39,073 nt of DNA from positions 1-39,073 of the forward strand of contig SVLL01000012.1 of assembly GCA_015067935.1 (NCBI GenBank), given 5' to 3'. A program made the translations under genes and the position numbers. Below, piece after piece: positions 30,799 through 39,073 of this stretch. This DNA is from Oscillospiraceae bacterium (GTDB lineage: Bacteria > Bacillota > Clostridia > Oscillospirales > Oscillospiraceae). The notes below the pieces were generated by a model. The model did not search any database. It saw only the letters and a list, made by a program, of their open reading frames with translations, and had not been told where the DNA came from. Position 1 is the first letter of the stretch. Each line of letters starts with the position of its first letter.

Positions 30799-31064
30799 AT
30801 GCGCAATGTGCATTGTATCCGAAAAGAAAAAACGGAGCATCTAAACAAAACGCCGAAAAAGCCGAAAGCGCACCTGAAAATGGCGGGTTTTTCTTGACAA
30901 AACGGGCAAAACATATTACTCTAGTAGGGTATGTTTTATGCGTGTCGAAGGCTGTATTTTCCCGTCGAAGGGCTGAAAGCCGGAGGATGTGGGTATCATA
31001 CCCAAACCGCAATGAAACCGCACCGTGCTTTTCACATATAATAACGGGGAAGGAGTTTCTGACA
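30799..31064 (+). other. Non-coding stretch with malQ promoter and leader
   Basis: This 266-bp gap holds the malQ promoter and a leader of about 135 nt. The leader contains a near-direct repeat GTCGAAGGCTG / GTCGAAGGGCTG (30944-30954, 30964-30975), a short palindrome TGGGTA-TCA-TACCCA (30990-31004) that could be an operator, and a possible 12-codon frame from ATG 30938 to TGA 30976. I see no known riboswitch and no terminator in it. Confidence 0.5.
30894..30922 (+). promoter_or_regulatory. Promoter of malQ-glgP
   Basis: A consensus TTGACA (30894-30899) is followed by TACTCT (30917-30922) after 17 bp. The -10 is weak, which fits a regulated promoter. Confidence 0.5.
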
Positions 31065-32567
31065 ATGCGTGAAAGTGGTATTTTAATGCATATTACTTCT
31101 CTGCCGGGCCGCTACGGTGTCGGCACAATGGGCAAGCAGGCCCATCGTTTTGTAGATTTTTTACAGGCTGCCGGGCAGCGTTTCTGGCAGATTCTTCCAC
31201 TGAATCCCACTGGCTACGGGGATTCCCCCTATCAATCCTGCTCTGCATACGCCGGCAATCACTACCTGATTGATCTGGAGCTTTTGGTGGAGGAGGGCTT
31301 GCTGCAAGAAGAGGAGCTTCAGGGCATTTTCTGGGGCGAGCGGGAAGATAAGGTGGATTTCGGTCTGCTGTATCAAAATCGCCTGAAGGTGCTGCGCCTT
31401 GCCTATGACCGTTTTCGGGATCAGGCTGCGCTGGATGCGTTTTGCGGTAAAAACTGGACTTGGCTGGCGGATTTTGCTCTGTTTATGGCTTTGAAGGATC
31501 ATTTTCAGGGGCTGCCGTGGTACGCTTGGGAGGACGGTGCGAAATTCCGTCAACCGGAAACGATTGCAAAATTGCAAACGGAGCTGGCAGATTTGATCCG
31601 TTTCTACTGCTTCGTGCAGTATCTTTTTGACAAACAGTGGAATGCTTTGCGGGCGTATGCTCACAGCAAAAATGTGCGTCTTATCGGCGATGTGCCCATT
31701 TATGTGCCCTACGATTCCGTGGAGGTGTGGTGTGAGCCCCGGTGCTTCCAGCTGGATGAGGCCCTTGCTCCCACAGCCGTTGCCGGCTGCCCGCCGGATG
31801 CCTTTTCTGAGGATGGGCAGCTTTGGGGCAACCCCTTGTATCGCTGGGACGCGATGCAGGAAGATGGCTACAGCTGGTGGCTGCGCAGACTTGCCGCAGC
31901 CGGAACGCGCTATGATGTGGTGCGGCTGGATCATTTCCGCGGCTTTGAGGCCTATTGGTCTGTGCCTGCCCAAGATGAAACCGCCCGCAACGGTCATTGG
32001 GTCAAGGGCCCCGGTATGGATTTGATCCGTGCAGTAAAAGAAAACCTGCCCGGGCTCAATATGATCGCCGAGGATCTGGGCTTTTTGACACAGGAGGTTC
32101 TGGACCTTCGGGACAACAGCGGTTTCCCCGGTATGAAGGTGCTGGAATTTGCTTTTGACTCCAGAGATCCTTCCGATTACTTGCCCCACAATTATCCCGT
32201 AAATTCCGTGTGCTATATCGGCACCCACGATAATATGACTCTGTGTCAGTGGCTGGAGACCGCGTCTGCGGAGACCCGCGCCTACGCCACCGAGTATATG
32301 GGATTGAATGAACAGGAAGGTCCGGTTTGGGGCGTGGTCCGTACCGCAATGTCCAGCGTTTCGAAGCTGTGTATTCTGCAGATGCAGGACTTGCTGGAGC
32401 TGGGCGGAGAAGCCCGGATGAATTTTCCGGGTACGATGACCGGTGCCAACTGGACATGGCGTGCCAAAGCCGGCTTTACCGACGGTTTGGCATCCCGTCT
32501 TTATCAAATTACAAAACGATACGGCCGTTTGGCTGATTATGAAAATTCCCCCAAGAATGGAGAATGA
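31065..32567 (+). CDS. malQ: 4-alpha-glucanotransferase (amylomaltase)
   Basis: MalQ, a GH77 enzyme, moves alpha-1,4-glucan segments between maltodextrins and releases glucose. The start at 31065 follows AAGGAG by 9 nt; an open frame further upstream runs through the terminator and is ignored. The 500-residue length is standard. Motifs are GYGDSPYQSCSAYAGN, GDVPIYVPYDSVEVW, GCPPDAFSEDGQLWGNP, the nucleophile Asp in VRLDHFRGFEAYW, the acid/base Glu in MIAEDLGFLT, and GTHDNMT with the third catalytic Asp. glgP starts 4 bp after its stop, so the two form a maltodextrin/glycogen-use operon. Confidence 0.96.
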   Translation: MRESGILMHITSLPGRYGVGTMGKQAHRFVDFLQAAGQRFWQILPLNPTGYGDSPYQSCSAYAGNHYLIDLELLVEEGLLQEEELQGIFWGEREDKVDFGLLYQNRLKVLRLAYDRFRDQAALDAFCGKNWTWLADFALFMALKDHFQGLPWYAWEDGAKFRQPETIAKLQTELADLIRFYCFVQYLFDKQWNALRAYAHSKNVRLIGDVPIYVPYDSVEVWCEPRCFQLDEALAPTAVAGCPPDAFSEDGQLWGNPLYRWDAMQEDGYSWWLRRLAAAGTRYDVVRLDHFRGFEAYWSVPAQDETARNGHWVKGPGMDLIRAVKENLPGLNMIAEDLGFLTQEVLDLRDNSGFPGMKVLEFAFDSRDPSDYLPHNYPVNSVCYIGTHDNMTLCQWLETASAETRAYATEYMGLNEQEGPVWGVVRTAMSSVSKLCILQMQDLLELGGEARMNFPGTMTGANWTWRAKAGFTDGLASRLYQITKRYGRLADYENSPKNGE

Positions 32568-32571
32568 ACAG

Positions 32572-34905
32572 ATGAACTATGATTGCGAATATATTCTGAA
32601 ATGGACAGAAGCACAGCTGAAGTATACCTACGATGTGTCGCTGAAGGATGCAACACCGCAGGAGCTTCACGAGGCCTTGAGCCATGTGGTGATGATGATC
32701 ATTTCCGACAATTGGAACAATGCAAAGCGTACCCGTATGCCTGACCGGAAGGCGTATTATCTCTCTGCCGAGTATCTCATCGGCCGGCTGGTTTACAGCA
32801 ATCTCTACAATCTGGGCATTCTGGATGAGATGAAGAAGCTCTTCGCAGAGCGGGGCGTAGATCTGGCTTGCTTGGAAGAAATCGAGGATGCTGCACTGGG
32901 TAACGGCGGCCTGGGCCGTCTGGCAGCCTGTTTCCTTGATAGTGCAGCCAGCTGCAATATTCCGCTGTCCGGCTACGGTCTGCGGTACCGCTTTGGTCTG
33001 TTCAAGCAGAGCTTTGATGAAAACGGCAGCCAGTGCGAAGCGGCTGACGATTGGACAAAATTCGGCGATCCCTGGTCCTACCGCCGGTATAATCATACGG
33101 TAAAGGTAAAATTTGCGGATCATACCGTTTTGGCAGTGCCCTATGATGTTCCCGTTATCGGCTACGGCACCCAGAACATCAACACCCTGCGTCTGTGGCA
33201 GTGCGAAGCGGAGGAAGAGCTGGACTTCAACGCCTTCAACGATCAGGACTATCTGCGTGCGCTGGCCCAGAAGAACAAGGCTGAGGACATCACCCGTGTG
33301 CTGTACCCCAATGACTCCACTTGGGAGGGCAAGCGTCTGCGCATCAAGCAGCAGTACTTGCTGTGCTCTGCATCCCTGCAGGATATGATGCGGGTCTACA
33401 AGACCACCCACGGCACCGATCTGAGCCGCTTTGCGGAGTTCTTTGCGGTGCAGCTGAATGATACCCACCCGGCAATGTCCATTCCTGAGCTGATCCGTCT
33501 GCTGATGGCGGAGGGTATGGATTTTGATAAGGCTTTCGCCATTGCGCAAAAGACCTTCTCCTACACCAATCACACCGTTATGGGAGAAGCACTGGAAAAG
33601 TGGAATCTGGACCTGCTGCGGACTGTCGTGCCTGAAATTACGGACATCATCATCCGCATCGACCAGAAGCTGAAATCTGAGCATCCCAATCTGTTCATCG
33701 TGCGGGACAATACCGCCCATATGGCTAACCTGAGTGTATATGTGGGCAGCTTCGTCAACGGTGTTGCTGAAATCCACAGCCAGATCCTGAAGGATGATCT
33801 GTTCCGGGATTGGTATGCCGTTTACCCCGAGCGTTTCCAGAACAAGACCAACGGTGTTACCCCCCGTCGCTGGTTGGGTCTGTGCAACCCCGAGCTGACC
33901 GAGCTGATTCGCGGCAAAATCGGCGGCGATTTCCTGAAGGATCTGGACCGCCTGGCAGAGCTGAAGCCTATGATCGATGATGAACTGATTGATCAGTTCA
34001 ATGCGGTCAAGCGGCAGAAGAAGGAGCAGCTGTGCAAGGTCATTGCCAAGCGGGAAGGCGTTCAGCTGAATCCCGATTTCATCTTTGACATTCAGGTTAA
34101 GCGTCTGCATGAGTACAAGCGGCAGCTGATGAATGCGTTGTCCGTTGTGGATATTTACTTCCGCCTGAAAAACGGGGAGTTGACCGATTTCCAGCCTACT
34201 GCCTTCATTTTCGGTGCAAAGTCCGCCCCCGGTTATGCCCGGGCTAAGGCCATTATCCGCTATATCAACCGGATCGCCAAGCTGGTGAACAACGATCCCG
34301 ATGTGCAGGATAAAATGAAAGTGGTGTTTGTGCAGAATTATAACTGCTCTTATGCCGAGCATATTATTCCGGCTGCGGATATTTCTGAGCAGATCTCTCC
34401 TGCAGGCACAGAGGCCTCCGGCACCGGCAATATGAAGCTGATGCTCAACGGTGCTGTGACACTGGGCACGCTGGACGGTGCCAATGTGGAGATTGCCCGG
34501 GAAGCCGGCATTGAGAACGAATATATCTTTGGCGCAACGGTGCAGGAGATTATTTCCGGTCGGGACGCTTACTGTGCCCGTGCGGTGTATGACCATAATC
34601 CCTATGTCCGCCGTGCGCTGGATACGCTGGTCAACGGTGTTGTGCCCACGGATAACGATCAGGCAGAATTGTATCACGCTATTCTGGACGGTACCGGCTG
34701 GCACAAGGCTGACCACTACTATCTGCTGTGGGATTATCTGACCTATATTGAGGCAAAGCTGCAGGCCAACCGTGACTATGCGGACCGGAGAGCCTTCGGC
34801 CGCAAGTGCCTTATGAACATTGCAAGCGGTGCAAAGTTCTCCTCTGACCGTACCATTCGTCAGTACGCTGAGGAAATCTGGCACATCGAGCCTACCAAGT
34901 ATTGA
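32572..34905 (+). CDS. glgP: Glycogen/maltodextrin phosphorylase
   Basis: This GT35 enzyme uses phosphate and PLP to release glucose-1-P from alpha-1,4-glucans. I chose the ATG at 32572 (MNYDCEYIL), 8 nt after GGAGA; an ATG at 32557 overlaps malQ and has no ribosome site. The length is then 777 residues. Motifs are ALGNGGLGRLAACFLDS, NDTHPAMSIPEL, TKTNGVTPRRWL-like NKTNGVTPRRWLGLCN, FDIQVKRLHEYKRQLMN, and the PLP-lysine block EASGTGNMKLMLNG followed by LDGANVEI. Together with malQ it yields glucose-1-P, which a phosphohexomutase such as that at 23187-24692 could convert to glucose-6-P. Confidence 0.96.
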   Translation: MNYDCEYILKWTEAQLKYTYDVSLKDATPQELHEALSHVVMMIISDNWNNAKRTRMPDRKAYYLSAEYLIGRLVYSNLYNLGILDEMKKLFAERGVDLACLEEIEDAALGNGGLGRLAACFLDSAASCNIPLSGYGLRYRFGLFKQSFDENGSQCEAADDWTKFGDPWSYRRYNHTVKVKFADHTVLAVPYDVPVIGYGTQNINTLRLWQCEAEEELDFNAFNDQDYLRALAQKNKAEDITRVLYPNDSTWEGKRLRIKQQYLLCSASLQDMMRVYKTTHGTDLSRFAEFFAVQLNDTHPAMSIPELIRLLMAEGMDFDKAFAIAQKTFSYTNHTVMGEALEKWNLDLLRTVVPEITDIIIRIDQKLKSEHPNLFIVRDNTAHMANLSVYVGSFVNGVAEIHSQILKDDLFRDWYAVYPERFQNKTNGVTPRRWLGLCNPELTELIRGKIGGDFLKDLDRLAELKPMIDDELIDQFNAVKRQKKEQLCKVIAKREGVQLNPDFIFDIQVKRLHEYKRQLMNALSVVDIYFRLKNGELTDFQPTAFIFGAKSAPGYARAKAIIRYINRIAKLVNNDPDVQDKMKVVFVQNYNCSYAEHIIPAADISEQISPAGTEASGTGNMKLMLNGAVTLGTLDGANVEIAREAGIENEYIFGATVQEIISGRDAYCARAVYDHNPYVRRALDTLVNGVVPTDNDQAELYHAILDGTGWHKADHYYLLWDYLTYIEAKLQANRDYADRRAFGRKCLMNIASGAKFSSDRTIRQYAEEIWHIEPTKY

Positions 34906-34912
34906 TAAAGAG

Positions 34913-34944
34913 AACCCGACCTGCGGATTATCGCAGGTCGGGTT
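34913..34944. terminator. Hairpin terminator between glgP and the PPi-phosphofructokinase gene
   Basis: A perfect 13-bp stem (34913-34925 with 34932-34944) with a GATTAT loop lies between the two converging genes. No long T-run follows on the plus strand; on the minus strand CTCTTTA follows. Confidence 0.65.
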
Positions 34945-34954
34945 GTGTGATTTA

Positions 34955-36613
34955 TTAAGCCTTTTCCAGAGCCAGCGTGCGGGTGGTCAGGTCGCAGACC
35001 TCGGCAGGTCCGAAGTACTGGATCGCACCGGGGTAGACATAGCAGGTTTCCACTGCCCACTCTTCGCGCTTGGATTCGAAGAACTTGAAGGGCTTGCCGT
35101 CCAGCTCCACCAGAGCCTTGCGGATAACAGGCTTGTCGTGTCCGTGACGACGCTCAATGTTCATCATCTTGGTGATGGGCATACCACCGGCAACCCACTC
35201 TTCCGCAGGCTTGCTCAGGTTGGAAACCTTGGAAAGATAGCCGTTGAAGCCGTACTGGATCAGCATAAAGGCGTTGTAGCCCAGACTGTAGCAGTAGTCT
35301 GCATCAAAGTTGGAGGGGAAAGCGCAGCGGCCTTCGTAGCCCAGGAAGTGGTGCAGGGGAGAGAACTTGCCGTTGTAGGTGCCGGCCTTCTTACGGGCGG
35401 CCAGATTCTCCTTGACCATGGCGGAGAACAGCTTCTCGGACTCGATCAGGGACACCTGCACATTGCCGTGAGGATCGCGCTCCAGGAACAGCTGCTGCTG
35501 AATGGCCTGAGGCAGAATCTCGAACACAGCCATGGAAGCCTCGGTCAGACCGGCCTTAATGAAGGCGTACTTATCTTCCCAAGTGGGCAGGGCATTGAAA
35601 GCATCAGCCTTGTTGCCGGCCAGAAGCTCGTTGATCTCAGCAATCAGCACAGAGAACTCGGGAACAAATTCCACGATGCCCTCGGGGATGATGGCGACGC
35701 CGAAGTTCCAGCCCTTGGCGGCACGGGCGGCTACGGAGTCAGCAATATAATCAGTAATCTGAGCCAGGGACATCTTCTTAGCAGCAACCTCTTCACCGAT
35801 CAGGCAGATGTTGGGTTGGGTCTGCAGAGCAGTTTCCAGTGCCACATGGGAAGCGGAGCGGCCCATAACCTTGACGAAGTGCCAGTACTTCTTGGCGGAG
35901 TTTGCGTCACGCTCAATGTTGCCCACGATCTCGGCGTAGGTCTTGGTGGCGGTATCGAAGCCGAAGGAGCATTCGATATCCTCGTTCTTCAGGTCGCCGT
36001 CGATGGTCTTGGGGCAGCCGATGACCTGCACGCCGGTGTTGTGGGCGGCAAAGTACTCAGCCAGAACGGCTGCGTTGGTGTTGGAGTCGTCGCCGCCGAT
36101 GATGACAATTGCGGTGATACCGTGCTTCTTGCAGACCTCTGCAACCACGGCAAATTGCTCCTCGGTTTCCAGCTTGGTACGGCCGGAGCCGATGATATCA
36201 AAGCCGCCGGTGTTGCGGTAGCTGTTGATGTATGCATCATCAAAGATCACATAGCTGTCCTCCAGAAGACCGGAGGGACCGCCCTTGAAGCCGTACAGGA
36301 TATTTTCCTTGTTGGTAGCCTTCAGAGCATCGTACAGACCGCAGATGACATTGTGACCGCCGGGGGCCTGACCGCCGGAGAGGATAACACCCACAACCTG
36401 CTTCTTAGCCTCGGAGGTGTTGGCACCCTTCTGGAAGGTGATTTCGTTCTTGCCATAGGTGTTGGGGAAGAGAGCCTGGATCTTTTCCTGATCGGCAACA
36501 CTCTGGGTGGGCTCGCCCACCTTGACACAAATTTCGGAAATGCCGTTTCTCAGCATACCGGGCAGCTTGGGCTGATACTGGTATCTGGCCAGCTGCAGAG
36601 AAGATAATTTCAT
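34955..36613 (-). CDS. pfp: Pyrophosphate--fructose-6-phosphate 1-phosphotransferase
   Basis: This enzyme phosphorylates fructose-6-P with PPi instead of ATP, reversibly, in glycolysis. The 552 residues fit the long (clade with plant-type beta subunit) PFP group. Motifs are [15 protein letters not shown], the substrate loop GGDDSNTNA (the GDDS Asp pair is associated with PPi use), [10 protein letters not shown] with the catalytic Asp, and [11 protein letters not shown]. The AAGGAG ribosome site is 9 nt before the ATG. It is divergent from fba, the next step of glycolysis, across a 177-bp gap with two promoters. Confidence 0.95.
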   Translation of the reverse strand: MKLSSLQLARYQYQPKLPGMLRNGISEICVKVGEPTQSVADQEKIQALFPNTYGKNEITFQKGANTSEAKKQVVGVILSGGQAPGGHNVICGLYDALKATNKENILYGFKGGPSGLLEDSYVIFDDAYINSYRNTGGFDIIGSGRTKLETEEQFAVVAEVCKKHGITAIVIIGGDDSNTNAAVLAEYFAAHNTGVQVIGCPKTIDGDLKNEDIECSFGFDTATKTYAEIVGNIERDANSAKKYWHFVKVMGRSASHVALETALQTQPNICLIGEEVAAKKMSLAQITDYIADSVAARAAKGWNFGVAIIPEGIVEFVPEFSVLIAEINELLAGNKADAFNALPTWEDKYAFIKAGLTEASMAVFEILPQAIQQQLFLERDPHGNVQVSLIESEKLFSAMVKENLAARKKAGTYNGKFSPLHHFLGYEGRCAFPSNFDADYCYSLGYNAFMLIQYGFNGYLSKVSNLSKPAEEWVAGGMPITKMMNIERRHGHDKPVIRKALVELDGKPFKFFESKREEWAVETCYVYPGAIQYFGPAEVCDLTTRTLALEKA

Positions 36614-36655
36614 AGTAAAACACTCCTTATGTTCTTTGTTTAAAAAACCTGCAAT

Positions 36656-36684
36656 ATTATACTATATTTTTGTGGAAAGGTAAA
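36656..36684 (-). promoter_or_regulatory. Promoter of the PPi-phosphofructokinase gene
   Basis: On the minus strand TTTACC (36684-36679) and a consensus TATAAT (36661-36656) are 17 bp apart, 42 bp before the ATG. Confidence 0.6.
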
Positions 36685-36707
36685 TAGGTAAAAATGAAAT
36701 ATTTTTA

Positions 36708-36735
36708 TTGAAAAAGTAAAAAACTGTGCTATAAT
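36708..36735 (+). promoter_or_regulatory. Promoter of fba, with two leader hairpins
   Basis: TTGAAA (36708-36713) and TATAAT (36730-36735) are 16 bp apart. The short leader then has two small hairpins, GCGTA/TACGC (36741-36754) and GCAGG/CCTGC (36753-36768), just before the AAAGGA ribosome site. Confidence 0.65.
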
Positions 36736-36790
36736 GATAGGCGTAAAAATACGCAGGTGTTATCCTGCAAAATTGAAAGGATTGATTCCA

Positions 36791-37759
36791 ATGGCTCTTG
36801 TAACAACAACTGAGATGTTCAAGAAGGCTTACGACGGCGGTTACGCTATCGGTGCTTTCAATGTGAACAACATGGAGATCGTTCAGGCGATCACCGAGGC
36901 TTGCAAGGAAGAGAATTCTCCCGTTATCCTGCAGGTTTCCAAAGGCGCACGCGCCTACGCCAACCACACCTATCTGGTGAAGCTGGTTGAGGCTGCTGTG
37001 ATCGAGTGCCCCGAAATTCCCATCGCTCTGCACCTGGACCACGGTGACAGCTTCGAGACCTGCAAGTCCTGCATTGACGGCGGCTTTACCTCCGTTATGA
37101 TCGACGCTTCCTCCAAGTCCTTCGAGGAAAACATCGAGATCACCCGTAAGGTGGTTGAGTACGCTCACGATCACGGCGTTGTGGTCGAGGCTGAGCTGGG
37201 CTCTTTGGCCGGCATCGAGGACGAAGTCAAGGTTGCCGCTGAGGCTGCTTCCTACACCCGTCCCGAGGAGGTCGAGGAGTTCGTGACCCGTACCGGCTGT
37301 GACTCTCTGGCTATCGCCATCGGCACTTCTCACGGTGCATACAAGTTCACCCCTGAGCAGTGCACTCTGAACGAGCAGGGTATTCTGGTTCCTCCCGCAC
37401 TGCGTTTCGATGTGCTGGAAGAGGTCACCAAGCGTCTGCCCGGTTTCCCCATCGTTCTGCACGGTTCTTCCTCTGTTCCTCAGGAGTATGTGGCAATGGT
37501 CAACGCCAACGGCGGCAAGATGCCCAATGCCATCGGTGTGCCCGAGGAGCAGCTGCGTAAGGCTGCCGCTCTGTCCGTCTGCAAGATCAACATCGACTCT
37601 GACCTGCGTCTGGCAATGACCGGCACCATCCGTAAGTTCTTCAACGAGCAGCCCAGCAAGTTTGACCCCCGTGAGTACCTGAAGCCCGCTCGCGCAAACA
37701 TCAAGGAGATCGTCCGCCACAAGCTGGTGAATGTTCTCGGCTGCGCTGGCAAGGCCTAA
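36791..37759 (+). CDS. fba: Class II fructose-1,6-bisphosphate aldolase
   Basis: This zinc aldolase splits fructose-1,6-bisphosphate to DHAP and glyceraldehyde-3-P. The start at 36791 (MALVTTTEMF) follows AAAGGA by 9 nt; the length of 322 residues is normal. Motifs are GAFNVNNMEIVQAI, ALHLDHGDSFETC (catalytic Asp and zinc His), SVMIDASSKSFEENI, VEAELGSLAGIEDE, IAIGTSHGAYKF (zinc His) and VLHGSSSVPQEY (zinc His). Codon use is strongly biased to C-ending codons, as in highly expressed genes. It has its own promoter and terminator. Confidence 0.97.
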   Translation: MALVTTTEMFKKAYDGGYAIGAFNVNNMEIVQAITEACKEENSPVILQVSKGARAYANHTYLVKLVEAAVIECPEIPIALHLDHGDSFETCKSCIDGGFTSVMIDASSKSFEENIEITRKVVEYAHDHGVVVEAELGSLAGIEDEVKVAAEAASYTRPEEVEEFVTRTGCDSLAIAIGTSHGAYKFTPEQCTLNEQGILVPPALRFDVLEEVTKRLPGFPIVLHGSSSVPQEYVAMVNANGGKMPNAIGVPEEQLRKAAALSVCKINIDSDLRLAMTGTIRKFFNEQPSKFDPREYLKPARANIKEIVRHKLVNVLGCAGKA

Positions 37760-37780
37760 TCGCTTATATCTGAACATAAG

Positions 37781-37812
37781 TGGACGAGATCCTTGTGATC
37801 TCGTCCATTTTC
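37781..37812 (+). terminator. Rho-independent terminator of fba
   Basis: A perfect 11-bp stem (37781-37791 with 37797-37807) with a CTTGT loop is followed by TTTTCTAT. Confidence 0.88.
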
Positions 37813-37824
37813 TATAAAAATTTG

Positions 37825-37853
37825 TTGCTATTCCGGCGGTTTCCAAGTATAAT
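37825..37853 (+). promoter_or_regulatory. Promoter of hprK
   Basis: TTGCTA (37825-37830) and a consensus TATAAT (37848-37853) are 17 bp apart, 30 bp before the ATG. Confidence 0.7.
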
Positions 37854-37883
37854 AAAGCAAAATGCAAGAAAGGGGAGTAAACA

Positions 37884-38831
37884 ATGAACAAAACCCATTG
37901 TGTGCCGCTGACCCAATTGGTGGAGGAATTCCATCTGGATGTGGTGTACCGCTCCACAGATTTTGAATCGGTACAGCTGACGGTTGAGGATGTGGCCCGT
38001 CCGGGTCTGCAGCTGGCAGGCTATTTTGATCACTTTGAACCTATGCGCCTGCAGGTGTTGGGCAATGCGGAAATGAGCTATATTGAAAAGATGACCCCGG
38101 AGGCATTGGCGGATACCTGCGATCGCCTGTTTTCCTATAAATTCCCCGCGCTGCTGTTGGCCCGGGGCTTTGAGGTGCCTGCTGTTTGCCTGCAGATGGC
38201 ACAAAAGCACGATGTGACCGTCCTGCGGGCGCAGGAGGCCACCAGTACAGTTGTTTCCGGCATTATCAACTTTCTCCGTACTGCACTGGCTCCCCGGATC
38301 ACCCGGCACGGCGTGCTGGTGGAGGTCTACGGTGAGGGCCTGCTCCTCATCGGTGACAGCGGCATCGGCAAAAGTGAAGCGGCTGTGGAGCTTTTAAAGC
38401 GCGGTCACCGGCTGATTGCGGACGATGCGGTTGAGGTTCGCAAGGTGGGAGAAAACTCTCTTGTGGGTAATGCCCCGGAGCTGATCCGAAACTATGTGGA
38501 GCTGCGCGGCATTGGCATCATCAATGTGGCAAAGCTGTTCGGTATGGGTGCCGTTAAGGCAGAAAATGAGATCAATTTGGTGGTGAACATCGTTCCGTGG
38601 AATCATCAGGAGATTTATGACCGGCTGGGTTTGGAGGAACAACATATGGAGATTATGGGCGTGAAGATCCCCATGAACACCATCCCTATCACCCCCGGCA
38701 GAAATCTGGCACTGATTCTGGAGGTAGCGGCCATGAATAACCGTCAGCGTAAGATGGGTTACAATGCAGCTTTGGAATTTACCCAGCAGATGAATGATCA
38801 TTTTGCAACCCAAACGGGGAACGGCGTATGA
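37884..38831 (+). CDS. hprK: HPr kinase/phosphorylase
   Basis: HprK phosphorylates or dephosphorylates Ser46 of HPr, the switch for CcpA-type carbon catabolite repression in Firmicutes. The 315 residues fit the family. The C-terminal kinase domain begins with RHGVLVEVYGEGLLLIGDSGIGKSE, with the P-loop GDSGIGKS near residues 156-163, then HRLIADDAVEV and the signature ELRGIGIINV near 207-216, and MNTIPITPGRN near the end. An AGGGGAG site precedes the ATG by 6 nt. The next gene starts inside its stop codon (ATGA). Its place beside sugar genes fits its control role. Confidence 0.96.
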   Translation: MNKTHCVPLTQLVEEFHLDVVYRSTDFESVQLTVEDVARPGLQLAGYFDHFEPMRLQVLGNAEMSYIEKMTPEALADTCDRLFSYKFPALLLARGFEVPAVCLQMAQKHDVTVLRAQEATSTVVSGIINFLRTALAPRITRHGVLVEVYGEGLLLIGDSGIGKSEAAVELLKRGHRLIADDAVEVRKVGENSLVGNAPELIRNYVELRGIGIINVAKLFGMGAVKAENEINLVVNIVPWNHQEIYDRLGLEEQHMEIMGVKIPMNTIPITPGRNLALILEVAAMNNRQRKMGYNAALEFTQQMNDHFATQTGNGV

Positions 38832-39073
38832 AGGAATTGACCATTGGTGCCAATGACAGCGGACAGCGGCTGGACCGTTTTCTGGCGAAAGCGGTACCCC
38901 TTCTGCCGGCATCCTTGGCCCAGAAATACATCCGCCTGAAGCGGATCAAATGCAACGGTGCCCGTGTTCAGCGGGATGCCCGACTGCAGACGGGAGATGT
39001 GCTGCAGCTTTACATCAACGATGAGTTTTTCGACAAGCCCCGGGAGGACAATGCCTATCTGACGGTGGCAGCT
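38828..39073 (+). CDS. RluA-family pseudouridine synthase, 5' part (cut by window end)
   Basis: The first 82 codons are present. They encode an S4 RNA-binding domain: MKELTIGANDSGQRLDRFLAK, ASLAQKYIRLKRIKCNG and LQTGDVLQLYIND, as found at the N-terminus of RluA/RluD-type pseudouridine synthases. The catalytic domain lies beyond the window, so the assignment rests on the S4 domain and typical spacing. The ATG overlaps the hprK stop by 4 bases (ATGA), so translation is probably coupled. Confidence 0.8.
   Translation, partial: MKELTIGANDSGQRLDRFLAKAVPLLPASLAQKYIRLKRIKCNGARVQRDARLQTGDVLQLYINDEFFDKPREDNAYLTVAA

Noticed and set aside
31037..31042. TATAAT as a second malQ promoter
   Set aside because: It is only 8 bp before the ribosome site and has no -35 box at a workable distance.
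32509..34884. Minus-strand open frame of 791 codons across glgP
   Set aside because: Antisense shadow of a clear phosphorylase gene, with no family features.
34820..36607. Plus-strand open frame of 595 codons across the PPi-phosphofructokinase gene
   Set aside because: Antisense shadow; repetitive Leu/Gly/Val composition and no motif.

Overview
The window reads as a chromosomal segment of an anaerobic, probably gut-dwelling Clostridia bacterium, most likely Oscillospirales (Oscillospiraceae-like). This is inferred from the mix of Firmicutes markers (HPr kinase, a CIRCE operator, YwaF, YcxB and DUF1934 proteins), PPi-dependent phosphofructokinase, a BspA-like leucine-rich-repeat exoprotein, AGGAGG ribosome sites and strong TTGnnn/TATAAT promoters. 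No phage, CRISPR array, tRNA or complete insertion sequence is seen. The one mobile-type gene is a REP-associated tyrosine transposase.

Layout. 1-133: 3' part of a 5S rRNA and its terminator. 278-2715: secreted LRR protein and a 55-residue peptide. 2720-5690: murC, ddl and a DUF1934 protein (cell wall). 5696-7531 (minus): a VanW/YoaR-family gene broken by a frameshift near its 3' end. 7550-12772 (minus): prs-pth-mfd. 12884-14831: htpG under a perfect CIRCE operator. 14840-15613: membrane protein. 15631-17823 (minus): Gfo/Idh/MocA oxidoreductase and a NagA-like deacetylase. 17896-20855: a divergent operon of creatinase-like M24 protein, creatininase-family protein, AllA-like protein and an ASRT-superfamily protein. 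20869-24751 (minus): phosphohexomutase, RAYT transposase, YwaF, lipoprotein, unknown protein. 24779-27250: L-rhamnose isomerase and class II aldolase. 27247-28550 (minus): YdcF/SanA and YcxB proteins. 28557-29283: sfsA. 29333-30798: multi-sugar ABC ATPase behind a long folded leader. 30894-34944: malQ and glgP. 34955-36684 (minus): PPi-phosphofructokinase. 36708-37812: fructose-bisphosphate aldolase. 37825-39073: hprK and a truncated RluA-type pseudouridine synthase.

How the genes fit together. The right third is a carbon-uptake and glycolysis block: an orphan ATPase that can energise several sugar importers, maltodextrin and glycogen breakdown (malQ-glgP), the PPi-dependent phosphofructokinase and aldolase steps, and the HPr kinase of catabolite control. 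The middle holds accessory catabolism (rhamnose; an unassigned pathway built from amidohydrolase-type families). The left is envelope, repair and housekeeping.

The best candidates for undescribed biology are (1) the divergent creatinase-like/creatininase-like/AllA-like/ASRT-like and Idh/NagA-like locus; (2) the structured leader of the sugar ABC ATPase gene, with a possible upstream ORF and a strong Shine-Dalgarno that has no start codon; (3) the RAYT gene that carries an exact inverted pair of REP-like hairpins inside its own reading frame and starts inside the stop codon of the phosphohexomutase gene.
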